A stretch of DNA of 64,000 bases, taken from positions 806,001-870,000 of the forward strand of contig JAJHTX010000009.1 of NCBI GenBank assembly GCA_032164295.1, in the 5' to 3' direction. The stretch is from Inonotus obliquus. Taxonomy: Eukaryota > Basidiomycota > Agaricomycetes > Hymenochaetales > Hymenochaetaceae. The notes under the pieces were generated by a model. The model was not told where the DNA came from. It saw only the letters and a list, made by a program, of their open reading frames with translations, and ran no database searches. Position 1 is the stretch's first letter; each line of letters starts with the position of its first letter. Below, piece by piece: positions 54,216 through 64,000 of the stretch. Both the position numbers and the translations under genes were made by a program.

Positions 54216-55820
54216 TTATGCATTAAACGATGGACCGATAATGGCAATTCTCCGTAACCAACAATTGTGAACAGGCGAGATCTGTAAAGGTAACGAATGA
54301 ATGACCTGCACAATGAACTGAATAGATAGTAGAGCTACTTGCCAGGTTCCACGAATTAGAAGGGACTCGACGATTTCGTGATTCCCGATGACCACTCCAT
54401 CATTCCAAACATGTTCCCTTACTTCACGTCGAGAACTGCCAATATTTTCGCCTAGGTCGGACAACTCGACCGTTGCTGACACCTTGTTTCCACGTCTAAG
54501 ATATATAACATCGGACTTTCCCAACCTTCCTGGTCGGGACCTCAGCATGGCAATGAAAGCGGCCCACGAGTCAGCATCCTCTTCTAGAGATACCCACTGA
54601 AGGAAAAGTGTCTCGAGTACCGGACAAACAGCGGCATCTTCGTCTCCCTGTAGATTATTAGCGTCGGTATTGTTCGGGACGGTAAGTTCTTGGAAGAAAT
54701 GCTTTGTCCCATTTACTCGAAAGAGTCGCAGGTATTTGAGGGTTGGTAGGAGGCGGAGAACCGGGACTACGAGACCTTCATGTACATCTACTAAATCCAT
54801 TACCAGCGTAGTCAATGGAGGAAGCGATCGTCGGATGAAGCTCGTAAGGATTTCCATTTTCATGTCTGTATCAAACTGGCTGCTCGCGAAAAACAGAACT
54901 TGCAGATTCGGAAGTGTCACATAATCGACAATGAACGCCGCAGGATCGAAGTCATCGTCACGCCTCATCAATTTGAGGATATGCAGATTGGGTAGTCGGA
55001 TCAGGTTGTCGTTTTGGCCACGAAGCGGCGGGTCCGTGCATCGTTGGGAGTCGGCAATAAATTCGGTCAGAAAAGGGGCGGCCTTTAGGACGTTCAACCA
55101 CTCGCGAAGCGCCTCGTCCCCTTCGGAGCCGTTGGAACGAATGATGATTTCGGCTGACTCGGTAAAGGAACACAGAGGCTCCCACCCTGTAAATACCAGC
55201 AAACCAGGCGCGGAGATGTGAAGACGCCTTAGATTGGGAGATTGAGCGATGTTAATTATGGGATCCAATGGCCACTCTACATCCAATTCGAGAGATGTGA
55301 GTAATGGCATATTGGTCAGCGGCCACTCTACATCCATTTCGGAAAATGTGCGTGCTGGCATATTGGTATAATCCAACTCTATCAAATCGGTGAAAAATTT
55401 TACCGCCCCACTTTTCAACTTAATGTCTCTCCATCGGTGTTGTTGAGAAATCATAGTGGTAACGACATGCGCGATATCACGATGGATGGTGGTAAGCTCG
55501 AACGAATAGCAATGGAATTCAACCCGGAAGTTGAGTGGAGCTCCATTCGTTCTCTCGATCCATGTATCAAACACTGATACCATAGTCTCTAGATGCGTTC
55601 TCCTTTCCCCAGTAGCAAGATATCGATACCAAGGGCCATATTCGATGCATAAGTACGACCATAGCTCGCCGAACGAGAGGGATAAAGCACGCCAGGTCCG
55701 GCAAACGTGAGATATGCGCAGAGGCGCTAGGACGGACGAGAGGTATTCCCGACGATCAGTTGGGTGTGGCAGAGCAGCCAGAAATACATCGCAAAGGATC
55801 TCGGGAGGAATGCGGTCCAT
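54216..55820 (-). CDS. F-box protein 4 (about 534 aa)
   Basis: ATG 55820 gives MDRIPPEILCDVFLAALPHP and LAPLRISHVCRTWRALSLSF. The LRR-like region carries an internal tandem duplication: TNMPARTFSEMDVEWPL is followed by TNMPLLTSLELDVEWPL. It ends with SLLIRGTWQ and then a probable read-through tail (VALLSIQFIV...), since TGGCAA|GT may be a donor. No stop or frameshift in the body. It is close to F-box 5, its neighbour, and both are absent from the otherwise collinear SRP9-A flank. Confidence 0.87.
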   Translation of the reverse strand: MDRIPPEILCDVFLAALPHPTDRREYLSSVLAPLRISHVCRTWRALSLSFGELWSYLCIEYGPWYRYLATGERRTHLETMVSVFDTWIERTNGAPLNFRVEFHCYSFELTTIHRDIAHVVTTMISQQHRWRDIKLKSGAVKFFTDLIELDYTNMPARTFSEMDVEWPLTNMPLLTSLELDVEWPLDPIINIAQSPNLRRLHISAPGLLVFTGWEPLCSFTESAEIIIRSNGSEGDEALREWLNVLKAAPFLTEFIADSQRCTDPPLRGQNDNLIRLPNLHILKLMRRDDDFDPAAFIVDYVTLPNLQVLFFASSQFDTDMKMEILTSFIRRSLPPLTTLVMDLVDVHEGLVVPVLRLLPTLKYLRLFRVNGTKHFFQELTVPNNTDANNLQGDEDAAVCPVLETLFLQWVSLEEDADSWAAFIAMLRSRPGRLGKSDVIYLRRGNKVSATVELSDLGENIGSSRREVREHVWNDGVVIGNHEIVESLLIRGTWQVALLSIQFIVQVIHSLPLQISPVHNCWLRRIAIIGPSFNA

Positions 55821-55951
55821 GTCAACTAGAGAAGAAATGGCGAGCTGAAATGAGTTGGCAGCGTTACTTGGTGAGCCTGAAAAACACTCCGGGTTCGAGG
55901 ATGAGACAAGAAACTCTGGTCTGGTCACCCATATATATCTTCTAATTCAAC

Positions 55952-55962
55952 TCCGACTCGGG
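55952..55962. promoter_or_regulatory. TCCGACTCGGG site upstream of F-box 4
   Basis: Dyad with one mismatch at the last base, 132 bp from ATG 55820. Confidence 0.5.
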
Positions 55963-56139
55963 AGTTTCCGACTCGGCTGGTACTGATGCCGAACCGGGCT
56001 CATCACCACTGCCATGTCTCTCGCCTTCGTCATCACTTCGCCCTACCCAGACCTGAATTTCTACACTCGCGACGAAGATACCAAAGCACTCTAGTAAAAC
56101 TGCGTCCACGAGCTCCTTGATTTGAAGAACCTTTGAGCC

Positions 56140-57930
56140 TCATTCTTGCGCTCGAGTCTGCCACTCCGTATTCCCCAAGTTTGACGATTCTATTCGACAG
56201 ACACTTCCCGGAGATTTGGGAGACATCGATGTCATTAATGGGCTAAAATTAAAGATACTGGAGACTCCGGAAATCGAAGCACAGACCGAAATATCGATGC
56301 GAGAGTTGGCACTAGAGTACAAGGAGGCATGGCAAGACAATACAAGAAATTCTAATACATGAAGGGCGAGCCATTTGGCTGTCCACGAGTTCATTAAATT
56401 ATTATGCATTAAACGATGGGCCGGTAATGGCAATTCTCCGTAACTGACAATTGTGAACAGGCGAGATCTGTAAAGGTAATGAATGAATGACCTGCACAAT
56501 GACTGAAATGATAGTAGAGCGACTTGCCAGGATCCACGAATTAGAAGGGACTCGACGACTTCGTGATTCCCGATGACCTTCCAGACGTGCCGAGGCTGCC
56601 TCCTAACTTCGCGTCGAGAGATGCTAATATTTTCGCCTACGTCCATTGCTGACACCTTGTTTCCATCTATAAGATATATAACATCGGACTTTCCCAAACC
56701 TCCCGGTCGAGACTTCAGCATGGCGATGAAAGCGGCCCACGAGTCAGCATCCTCTTCTAGAGATACCCACTGGAGGAAAAGTGTCTCGAGTACCGGACAA
56801 ACAGTGGCATCTTCGTCTCCTTGTAGATTGTTAGCGTCGGTATTGCTCGGGATGGTAAGTTCTTGGAAGAAACGCTTCGTCGCATCTACTCGAAAGAGTC
56901 GCAGGTATTTGAGGGTTGGTAGGAGGCGGAGAACCGTGATTATGAGACCTTCATGTACACCTTCTAAATCCATTACCAGCGTAGTCAAGGGAGGAAGCGA
57001 TCGTCGAATGAAGCTCGTAAGCATTTCCATCTTCATGTCTGTATCAAACTGGCTGTGCGCGAAAAACAGAACTTGCAGATTCGGAAGTGTCACATAATCG
57101 ACAATGAACGCCGCAGGATCGAATCTAGTGTCCCACCTCATCAGTTTGAGGATTTGAAGATTGGGCAGTCGGATCAGGGAGTCGTTTTGGCCACGAAGCG
57201 GTGGGTCCGTGCATCGTTTGGAATCGGCAATAAATTCGGTCAGAAAAGGGGCGGCCTTCAGGACTTTCAACCACGTGCGAAGAGCGTCGTAGCCTTCGGA
57301 GACGTTGGAACGAATGATGATTTCGGCTGACTCGGTAAAGGAACACAGCGGCTCCCACCCTGTAAATACGGACAGAGTAGGCGCGGAAATGTAAAGACGC
57401 CTTAGTCTTGAAGATTGAGAGATGTCGATTATGGGCACCAGTGGCCACTCTACATCCATTTCGAGAGATGTGGGTATTGGCATGTTGGTCAGACCTAATC
57501 CTGGAAATTCGGAGGAGAGTTCTACGTCCAACCAGGACAACTTAATGTCTCTCCATCGGTGTTGTTGAGAAATCATAGTGGTAACGACATGCTCGATATC
57601 ACGATGGATGGTGTAAGTCTTGAACGTATTGTAACAGAACTCAACCCGAAAATTGAGTGGAGCTCCATTCGTTCTCTCGATCCATGTATCAAACACTGAA
57701 TCCATTGTCCTTAGATCCGTTCTCCTTTTCCCAGGAGCAAGATATCCATATTCGATGCACAAGTACGACCATAGCTCGCCAAACGAGAGGGATAAAACAC
57801 GCCAGGTCTGACAAACGTGCGATATGCGCAGAGGCGCTAGGACGGAAGAGAGGTATTCCCGACGATTGGTTGGGTGTGGCAGAGCAGTAAGAAATATTAT
57901 ACAGAGGATCTCGGGAGGAATGCGGTCCAT
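56140..57930 (-). CDS. F-box protein 5 (up to 596 aa)
   Basis: ATG 57930 gives MDRIPPEILCIIFLTALPHP and LAPLRISHVCQTWRVLSLSF. The LRR-like body is intact (RLRRLYISAPTLSVFTGWE; PNLQILKLMRWDTRFDPAAF; LLPTLKYLRLFRVDATKRFF). After SLLIRGSWQ the frame stays open for ~120 more codons into what is antisense coding-like sequence. The true end is probably near 56530, or a spliced short last exon. Confidence 0.87.
   Translation of the reverse strand: MDRIPPEILCIIFLTALPHPTNRREYLSSVLAPLRISHVCQTWRVLSLSFGELWSYLCIEYGYLAPGKRRTDLRTMDSVFDTWIERTNGAPLNFRVEFCYNTFKTYTIHRDIEHVVTTMISQQHRWRDIKLSWLDVELSSEFPGLGLTNMPIPTSLEMDVEWPLVPIIDISQSSRLRRLYISAPTLSVFTGWEPLCSFTESAEIIIRSNVSEGYDALRTWLKVLKAAPFLTEFIADSKRCTDPPLRGQNDSLIRLPNLQILKLMRWDTRFDPAAFIVDYVTLPNLQVLFFAHSQFDTDMKMEMLTSFIRRSLPPLTTLVMDLEGVHEGLIITVLRLLPTLKYLRLFRVDATKRFFQELTIPSNTDANNLQGDEDATVCPVLETLFLQWVSLEEDADSWAAFIAMLKSRPGGLGKSDVIYLIDGNKVSAMDVGENISISRREVRRQPRHVWKVIGNHEVVESLLIRGSWQVALLSFQSLCRSFIHYLYRSRLFTIVSYGELPLPAHRLMHNNLMNSWTAKWLALHVLEFLVLSCHASLYSSANSRIDISVCASISGVSSIFNFSPLMTSMSPKSPGSVCRIESSNLGNTEWQTRAQE
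56192..56362 (+). other. Conserved coding-like block antisense to the F-box 5 tail
   Basis: On the plus strand it reads DIDVINGLKLKILETPEIEA, then SMRELALEYKEAWQDNTRNS. Diverged versions lie downstream of F-box 4 (about 54040-54207), F-box 1 (about 27395-27560), F-box 3 (about 51430-51550) and F-box 2 (about 48425). It looks like the helical end of an unknown protein carried along with each F-box copy. Confidence 0.45.
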
Positions 57931-58071
57931 GACAACTGGAGGCCAATTGACGAGCTGAAATGATTTAGCGGTGTTACTTGTTGAGCTTGGTGAATTGGTA
58001 AATAGCACTCGGAAGTGAAAGGATGAACTAAGAACTCTAGTTGGTCAACCATTATATCTTCTTATTCCAAC

Positions 58072-58082
58072 TCCGATTCGGA
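58072..58082. promoter_or_regulatory. TCCGATTCGGA dyad upstream of F-box 5
   Basis: Perfect dyad, 142 bp from ATG 57930. Confidence 0.55.
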
Positions 58083-59311
58083 CCGCCATGACTCATTATT
58101 ATAAATTACGACTCAAGTGAGTCAATGAGTCATGATACCGAGCCAGACTCAAATCACCACAACAACTTCTCTCATCACCTTCATCCATCAGCATTTCTGA
58201 ATCTGAAAACTTTGAGGTATATCAATGTTATCGAACTTGGAGGTTGAACTAGTACAGTACTACAGTCATTCATGCGTATTCAATCCTTCAAAATAACACC
58301 CATCACACTCTTTTTTTTTTCTCACTTTAAGTACATGTATGTATGGCTCCCAGCAGGATACACCTTGTGTATTTTTTTATGGTGATAAATTGAGTGAAAA
58401 AATAAATATGAGAATGTGAAGAAATGGGGTCCCTAACTCCTTTGAACACTCGTGACATTATGTCACACTAGCTCGAGGTAAATAGCTATTAGAAAAAGAA
58501 CCACTCGATGGATTTTTCTCCTGTGAGCTAGTGTACCACGTTTCAGGGAGATAGAGCAAGAGTTGAGCAAAAAATGGCTTATGTTCAAAGGAATGGGGTA
58601 TGTTTAAAGGACACATGAATGGCTGTAGTGGGACTTGTGGAAGAAGAGCTGCATCCTGACCGACATCTACAAGCAAGGACTTTGTTTTTTTCCGTATGCA
58701 TTCAAAGTACAGAACATATGTGCATATACAATGATATACATACACATTTTCAGCTGATCTTAGATGATGGTCACGGACTCACAATTTGTGACGACAATTT
58801 TCATCCTTAGATTTTTGAGTGATAGAACTGAAGTAGCGTGAGAGAGAGTGTGTGTGTATAGCCGCCACCTGAGTGCAGGTTGTTTTTCATCAAGGTCAAG
58901 GTGTCAAAAAAGAAAAAGAGATGAAACGGCGATCCGGAAAAAGCCGAGCGGGGCTACAATACAGATCGTCCAGTCACTCTTCGTCTGGTCTGGTCACTAA
59001 CGCACTTCTTGTAACTCGACTCATAGTCCTCTTGACGAAATTGAGTTCACGGCTCGTATCGCATCGTATCTCTCGAGTAACAATCGGCGAATAACGTGAA
59101 AGAGATACGAGTAACGAGGAGATTTTACTTCCCTTTCGTATCTTTCTAAGGTGGTGAGTGCCGGAAAAATGAACGGAGGGACAGACTTTTGATTTTTGAC
59201 TTTTGATTCGAAGGCTCATACCCTCAATACCTCGAACCCTCGAAACATCTAATCCTCGCACCGTCAGAGCCAGAGTCAAACGGAATCTGAATCTGTTGAA
59301 AGGGAAGAAAG
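58083..59311. other. Gene-free flank of SRP9-B, duplicated at 44360-45217
   Basis: The homology starts at about 58166 (CTCATCACCTTCATCCATCA). A block holding ~0.35 kb (58270-58615) is unique to this copy. A minus-strand frame over 58974-59573 is only open by composition. Confidence 0.5.
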
Positions 59312-60209
59312 ATGGTATATATTCATCGATGGGCGGAGTTTCAGAGTGCTGCGGAGGAGTTGTACGAGAGGGCTCCTGATCGTGTACGTCCCCCTTTTTG
59401 TTGTTGTTGGTATTCCTTGTCGTTGTCGTTGTGGACTGACTTGATGGTGTTGTTTTCTTACTATGGTTTGTTGTTGCGGACTTTGCCCCTATCTTTGTGG
59501 GTATCGGATGCTGGATGCGGGACGGTCGCATCTTTGCTCCACCGTTCTGATCAATGCACGTATGCGTGGACATATGGGCGTCTGGATGCGATGGGATGCG
59601 ATGTGACCGCCGCTATCAACGCAAAACTTATACTCATTCATCACGCATTACGCTTATGAATTCCTCTCACATCTCTCGGACATGAATACGACGGGATCTG
59701 CGATGGGAACGACAAACGATCTAGACCCGGTACTGCGTCAAGTGGAAACCATCAGAAGGGAAACTCGTGTTAAAGATTACAGATGATACGACTGTGCGTG
59801 CTGGTCTAGTCTAGTCCACTTCCCCGTCTGTTTATCCTTCTCCCGCTTTCATTGCACCTCGCCTCAGCTCACTTCACGTCGTTTCAATGATGAACTGACT
59901 TGCATCTATGCACGCACACGACCCTCGATGTTACCATGCCTATGCAATAACAAACGGGGATGGGGGACTCGTGACTGATGACTTTGACAATATGACTGAC
60001 ACACCCTGGAAGAACAGTGCTTAAAATACCGAACGGATTCGTCGATCTTCCTTAATCGATTCGAAGGAATGAATTTGTCGCTTATGCAAAGGATGCAGAA
60101 CAGTGGTGGGAATAAAGGGGATGATACAGGAATAGAGAGTGGTGTGGGAGTTGTACCTGGTAGTGGTGGAGGGGTAAAGAAGAAGAAGGGTAAGAAGAAA
60201 AAGTATTAG
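59312..60209 (+). CDS. SRP9: Signal recognition particle 9 kDa subunit, paralogue B (110 aa)
   Basis: Exons 59312-59383, 59725-59793 and 60018-60209 join in frame. The core reads MVYIHRWAEFQSAAEELYER, TRYCVKWKPSEGKLVLKITD and SSIFLNRFEGMNLSLMQRMQ. It is followed by a Gly/Val-rich linker and the lysine-rich tail KKKKGKKKKY. Fungal SRP9 homologues commonly have a basic extension. It pairs with SRP14 on the Alu domain of SRP RNA. The intact tail and conserved Lys in CVKW make this the likely functional copy. Confidence 0.9.
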
Positions 60210-60462
60210 TTTGAGTGCTTATGCAATGTAGATGGAATGAATTACATAATGAGTCTGGAACGTACCCTGGAACGTCATGAGACTCCGATCAAAGTCCAGA
60301 CCTTCCCTCTATACTCCTACTACTTCGCCGCCTTTCTCTGCCTCTTTCCTCCACCATCTCTCTCAGTGGCACTCTCCACTCGTCGTCGCTGCTGCACTCG
60401 CTCAACAGCGCGTACAGCGACACGCGTTACTCTGGCCGACTAGCTTGAGCTCACCACAGGAA

Positions 60463-63252
60463 ATGCCCAGTTCGCCCGAAGAGATGCAGGACATCCGCAT
60501 ACTCGACGCAGCCGATATCAGCATCACAGCTACTCCTATCGATAGTCTTCTTTCTGTATCCTCTTCCTTACAAAATTTGGATTTCAAATCATTCAACTCT
60601 TCTAACAATATACTTACAAATCCTACCCTTAAACGTTCGTCTGCGATCAACACATCCCCTCCACGCACACACCACACCACTCACAGCACTTCAAGCCTCG
60701 CTTCCACTTACTCTGACACTACCACAGATACTCCCTCTTCTGACTTTGAATTCGCTTCGGCATCGGACGAAGACGATGATGCCCGGAATAGGAACCTGAA
60801 CAAGATCGAGGGTTCTTTTCCGTCTCCAATGACCGGTGGGAAGCTCAAGCGTACATGGCCATCTACGGATACGCTGTGTGACACCAGAGCTTTCGGGGTG
60901 CATCCCTCTCATCATCAGCCTGCAGACACCACTCGTCCTATGCGTCCACTTAAGAGGGCGAGGATAGACCACCACGCCAGCGATGGGAACGCTGACGGCG
61001 ACGGAATACGCATTTTCGAGGTGCAGGATAGCTTGGCGTCGCGTAACAGCGGCGACGCGTCCAAGTGGGAAGATATCTCAGAATTGCCTCCGCGCACACG
61101 AACTCCTCCGCTACGCGAACAGACGGAAGCAGATCGACTCAGCACACTTACTGCCACGCCTCCACGCATGTCCGTCTCACCGTGTCCATCTCCTGCTCAC
61201 TCCCCACTGTCGCGTCCCGCCCCGCCTACGCGCTTTCAGTCTTCGAGCTCGTGTTCGACGCTTGCTTCAGGCTCGTCCTTCCCTAAGACTCCGCCCCCTT
61301 CCAACTATCTCAGTAATGGTTCTGGTGCGGGTTCGCCCCCAGCTGGCCCTTCGTGCGCGTTCGTGAATAATGGGGCCGTGCTAGGATCTGGACCTACGCA
61401 GTTTTGGTTCGAGGATGGGGATCTCGTCTTGCTCGTCCCCTCTTCCGTCAGACATGTATCTGCGCAGAGTCCTCCCCACTACCAGTTTGGGGATCCCTTT
61501 GCTCCGTCGTCTCATCCCCCTCGCTCTCTCGACACGTCGTGTATCAAACAAGAGGAGACGTTCGCACTGGCAGCCTTCCGAATACACGCCGCGCGCCTAG
61601 CGCAAGCTTCTTCAGCTTTCGCATCGGTCCTCCTTACCCAGCTTCCCCAGAACCCCGGCAAACAGGATAGCGTGCGTGCCGCGACCGAGATTGCTACACG
61701 TTTGAATGAATATCGCAGGAGCGGACGTAGTTTGGAGCCGTTTTATCGAGAAACTTCGAATGCACAGGAGGGACATGGTCATGGAATGGACTGTGAGTAT
61801 GAAGTTCCCGGTGGGTGCCCCGCGATTCGACTGGTAGGTGATGCGCCAAAGGATTGGGTTGTTGCGCTTGAAGCCATCTATGAGCCTCTGTACGTCGCCC
61901 TTTATTCGTTGCTTGTGATTTGGCTGAGTTGTGTGCCTCTCGTCCTGTAGAAGCTTCCAAGTTCGTCCTATCGTGTTCGATGCGCTGGCAAGCGCTTTGC
62001 GAATATCGACGCGCTATGGTTTGCACACGCTTCGTGACTGGGCGCTGGCACAACTCCGAACGACATGGCCGAGTCAAGTTGAGAGGATGTCGCCTGTTGC
62101 ATTGCCTCATGCTGCAGGTGAGTATTACGAACACACTCCCCTTTTATATACATCCCAGTTTTGTCACGGGTATCCGTTTGATCTGCTGGTACTTACGTTA
62201 TTTGCGTAGACGCTATCGCACTCGCGAGGTCGTGTGACGTACGAGATATCTTACCTGCGGCATTTTATGCGCTTTCGGTGCAACGGTGGCGCCCAATGCC
62301 CGTGCAGCTACCCAGTGTGAATGCAGTTAGTGCTGCGGCCAATCCGAATGCAAGTTTCAATCTCAATACTGGCCCGGGTTTTGGTGCATCCGCCACCGCT
62401 TCGAAGACGACTCTAAATTTCGAATCAAGTGGAACAGATGGTGGACGGGCGCATATGGTGCTTGATCCGATGGATTTGAGACGACTGGTCATGGGACGTG
62501 AAGCCTTGCAAGATGTGCTCGTGGAAATTGTGTCTAGCCCGCTCACTATCGGAAAGAGTATGTGGGATGAGGATGAGATGGGCAGTGTGGAGGTCAAGTG
62601 TGAGATGTATGGAAGTGGTGCGCATCTGTTTCCCTCGCCTTCGCCGACCCATTCTCCAAAGATGTTCCCTGCGGCGACATCAGCGGCGGCGACTCAAAAT
62701 GGATCGATATCGGGTGTCCCGTCTCCTCCACTGTCGAACGTTTCGAGTACAACGGCTACTACGTTGGTATCTGGCCCAGGATATCATCAGCCCACTCCGC
62801 AGCCATTTTCTATGATCCCTTCCTTCTCACCCTCGAATTCCACGGGTTATGGCTTCCCCGGTTTATCGTCATCCGCGTGCACATCAACCAAAAAACCTCC
62901 CGACTTTAACTTCTGTTCCCCTGATACGAGTGGTTGTCAAGCTGCACTTGGGGCACTCTGGCGCGAAAGACTCGCCACGGATCCTCGGCGACCATGGGGG
63001 ATATGGCTTAATAGGGAGTTGTATCGACTTGCGACGCTTCCGCGGGGGAACGAACCTGGTGCCGGGCACCCATTCAGCTTCGAGAGTTCAGAGACCAAGA
63101 CTGATGAGGGTGCGAGTGGGAAGGGGAAGTGTAATGCTGTGACAGGGATTGGTATTGATGTGTGCGCGAATTGTTGGGAGGTAAATCGTCGACTTGCGCT
63201 TTGGAGACTCGACTGGTTATGTGCGGCGATTCCGAAGTTGTTCATGCTTTAG
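60463..63252 (+). CDS. BTB/POZ-type protein with long disordered N-terminus (878 aa)
   Basis: Exons 60463-61889, 61951-62117 and 62210-63252 join in frame (2637 nt). Residues 1-300 are Ser/Pro/Thr-rich and disordered with acidic patches. TQFWFEDGDLVLLVPSS (about residue 308) starts a BTB fold of the basidiomycete type, continuing FALAAFRIHAARLAQASSAF and CPAIRLVGDAPKDWVVALEA. The helical part follows (STRYGLHTLRDWALAQLRTT; DAIALARSCDVRDILPAAFY), as in BTB proteins with a BACK-like extension. The C-terminus has CANCWEVNRRLALWRLDWLC. BTB proteins often link substrates to cullin-3 or mediate dimerisation. ATG 60463 is preferred because the upstream frame has no good ATG. Confidence 0.85.
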
Positions 63253-64000
63253 TTGTTTCGACATGGACTTCGTATGTACGAGAGAACGGGACTATGGTTG
63301 GATTGACTTTATGTGGTGTGCTCTTGGACACGAATATGACAACTCTCCAGAACGAGATGTCACGGATCGGTTTTGGGCTTTATGGAGGCGAGACTGAGAA
63401 GATTCGACGGCGAAGACTCGATCCAGGTTGCCTGAGATTACACGCAATCATTATTCTCACCCCCTTGTCGTGACTTGATGGTTTACATCGTCTATCGGAA
63501 AGGCGAGCGAAGCGTCGATGAAGAAAGATTGACATGCCTCGCCGTCCTTTCATCCAACAGCACTACCACATCCCTTGTGTACTCCAGCCTTCGGACTCGG
63601 CGGACATCATCGCGAGGAGCAAGACGGTAAAAGCAAGAGCCCTTCGTTCTTTGTGCGCAGTGTCTGGGAGCGTATGCGTCATCCCCGCGTTGAAAAGGCT
63701 CAATCCATCTTATCAACTACTGATATGCCTCCAATGTGCCACCTCATCACCCATCCTCCAAGGGACTCCGACTTGATCATCGATCGCGCGTTGTGAACAA
63801 ATTGGGATCGCATCTTCCAATGACATCCGTCCGTACTATCGCTTCCCTCTGCAGCGCTGCTTTGATGTCGTTAACTGATTTTTGCTTGGGTTCATCAGCA
63901 ATATTTGAAATCTTTCAATGACTTTCGACTCTTCTTCTATTTTCCGTCTTTCTGAACTTGTTCTGATTCGTTGTTATTTGTTTGTTTGCGATCGTTATTC
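63253..64000. other. Downstream region of the BTB gene
   Basis: Only short overlapping frames on both strands occur (for example 63534-63776). I see no recognisable domain, repeat or RNA gene. Confidence 0.4.

Noticed and set aside
48993..57330. Plus-strand frames opposite the F-box genes
   Set aside because: They recur at the same place in each paralogue only because the sense genes are conserved.
60277..60462. Extended N-terminus of the BTB gene
   Set aside because: The upstream frame is open but starts only with a non-ATG codon and has unrelated composition; ATG 60463 is a better start.

Overview
The window is nuclear DNA of a filamentous basidiomycete, probably an Agaricomycete. The evidence is short GT-AG introns of about 50-65 nt, a large F-box family of the mushroom type, a KDZ-associated CxC5/CxC6 gene, a chromovirus (Ty3/gypsy) retrotransposon, a small-GTPase/RasGEF fusion, a LaeA-like methyltransferase and an intron-containing SRP9 gene. 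No rRNA, tRNA or CRISPR array was seen.

Layout. 1-3.2 kb: a ~1.6-kb TG...CA element (copy A, entering from the left edge) ends inside a hypothetical gene and supplies its stop codon; a 1-kb MITE follows. 3.4-4.2 kb: a decayed 5' fragment of a DOA10/SSM4 RING-CH ubiquitin ligase. 4.2-5.95 kb (-): intact five-exon methyltransferase. 6.6-9.8 kb (+): ten-exon GTPase-RasGEF gene with one abnormal splice donor. 10.4-12.5 kb (+): CxC5/CxC6-KDZ-type gene. 13-15.6 kb: 68-bp hairpin repeats, a C2H2 gene split by an in-frame TGA, and a decayed Tc1-like MITE. 15.6-23.7 kb: gene fragments (F-box, DnaJ-X, URA2 dihydroorotase-like, UBP15/USP7, HAMP-repeat histidine kinase, F-box chimera, NACHT). 24.6-30 kb: first copy of a segmental duplication carrying an F-box gene and two MITEs. 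31-40.8 kb: a C2H2 gene broken by a 7.8-kb chromovirus, which itself holds copy B of the 1.6-kb element in its gag. 41.1-42.8 kb: copy C (inverted), 146 bp upstream of a small secreted double-psi beta-barrel gene. 45-46 kb: SRP9 paralogue A. 47.3-48.1 kb: small intact five-exon gene, perhaps beta-trefoil. 48.6-58 kb: F-box array with the second duplicated segment. 59.3-60.2 kb: SRP9 paralogue B. 60.4-63.3 kb: BTB/POZ-type gene.

How it fits together. The ends of the window hold ordinary conserved genes. The middle is a fast-changing region built from F-box duplications, transposon insertions and truncated copies of conserved genes, several from the ubiquitin system. The strongest new signals are: (i) the 1.6-kb TG...CA element, with three copies, 5-bp target duplications on the two complete ones, two overlapping ORFs and four TGASTCA sites upstream of a TATA box; (ii) a TCCGANTCGGA dyad about 110-140 bp upstream of every F-box paralogue start codon; (iii) LTR and primer-site complementarity in the chromovirus that matches Tf1-type self-priming; (iv) two MITE insertions whose empty sites survive in the other copy of the segmental duplication. 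All alignments were made by eye.
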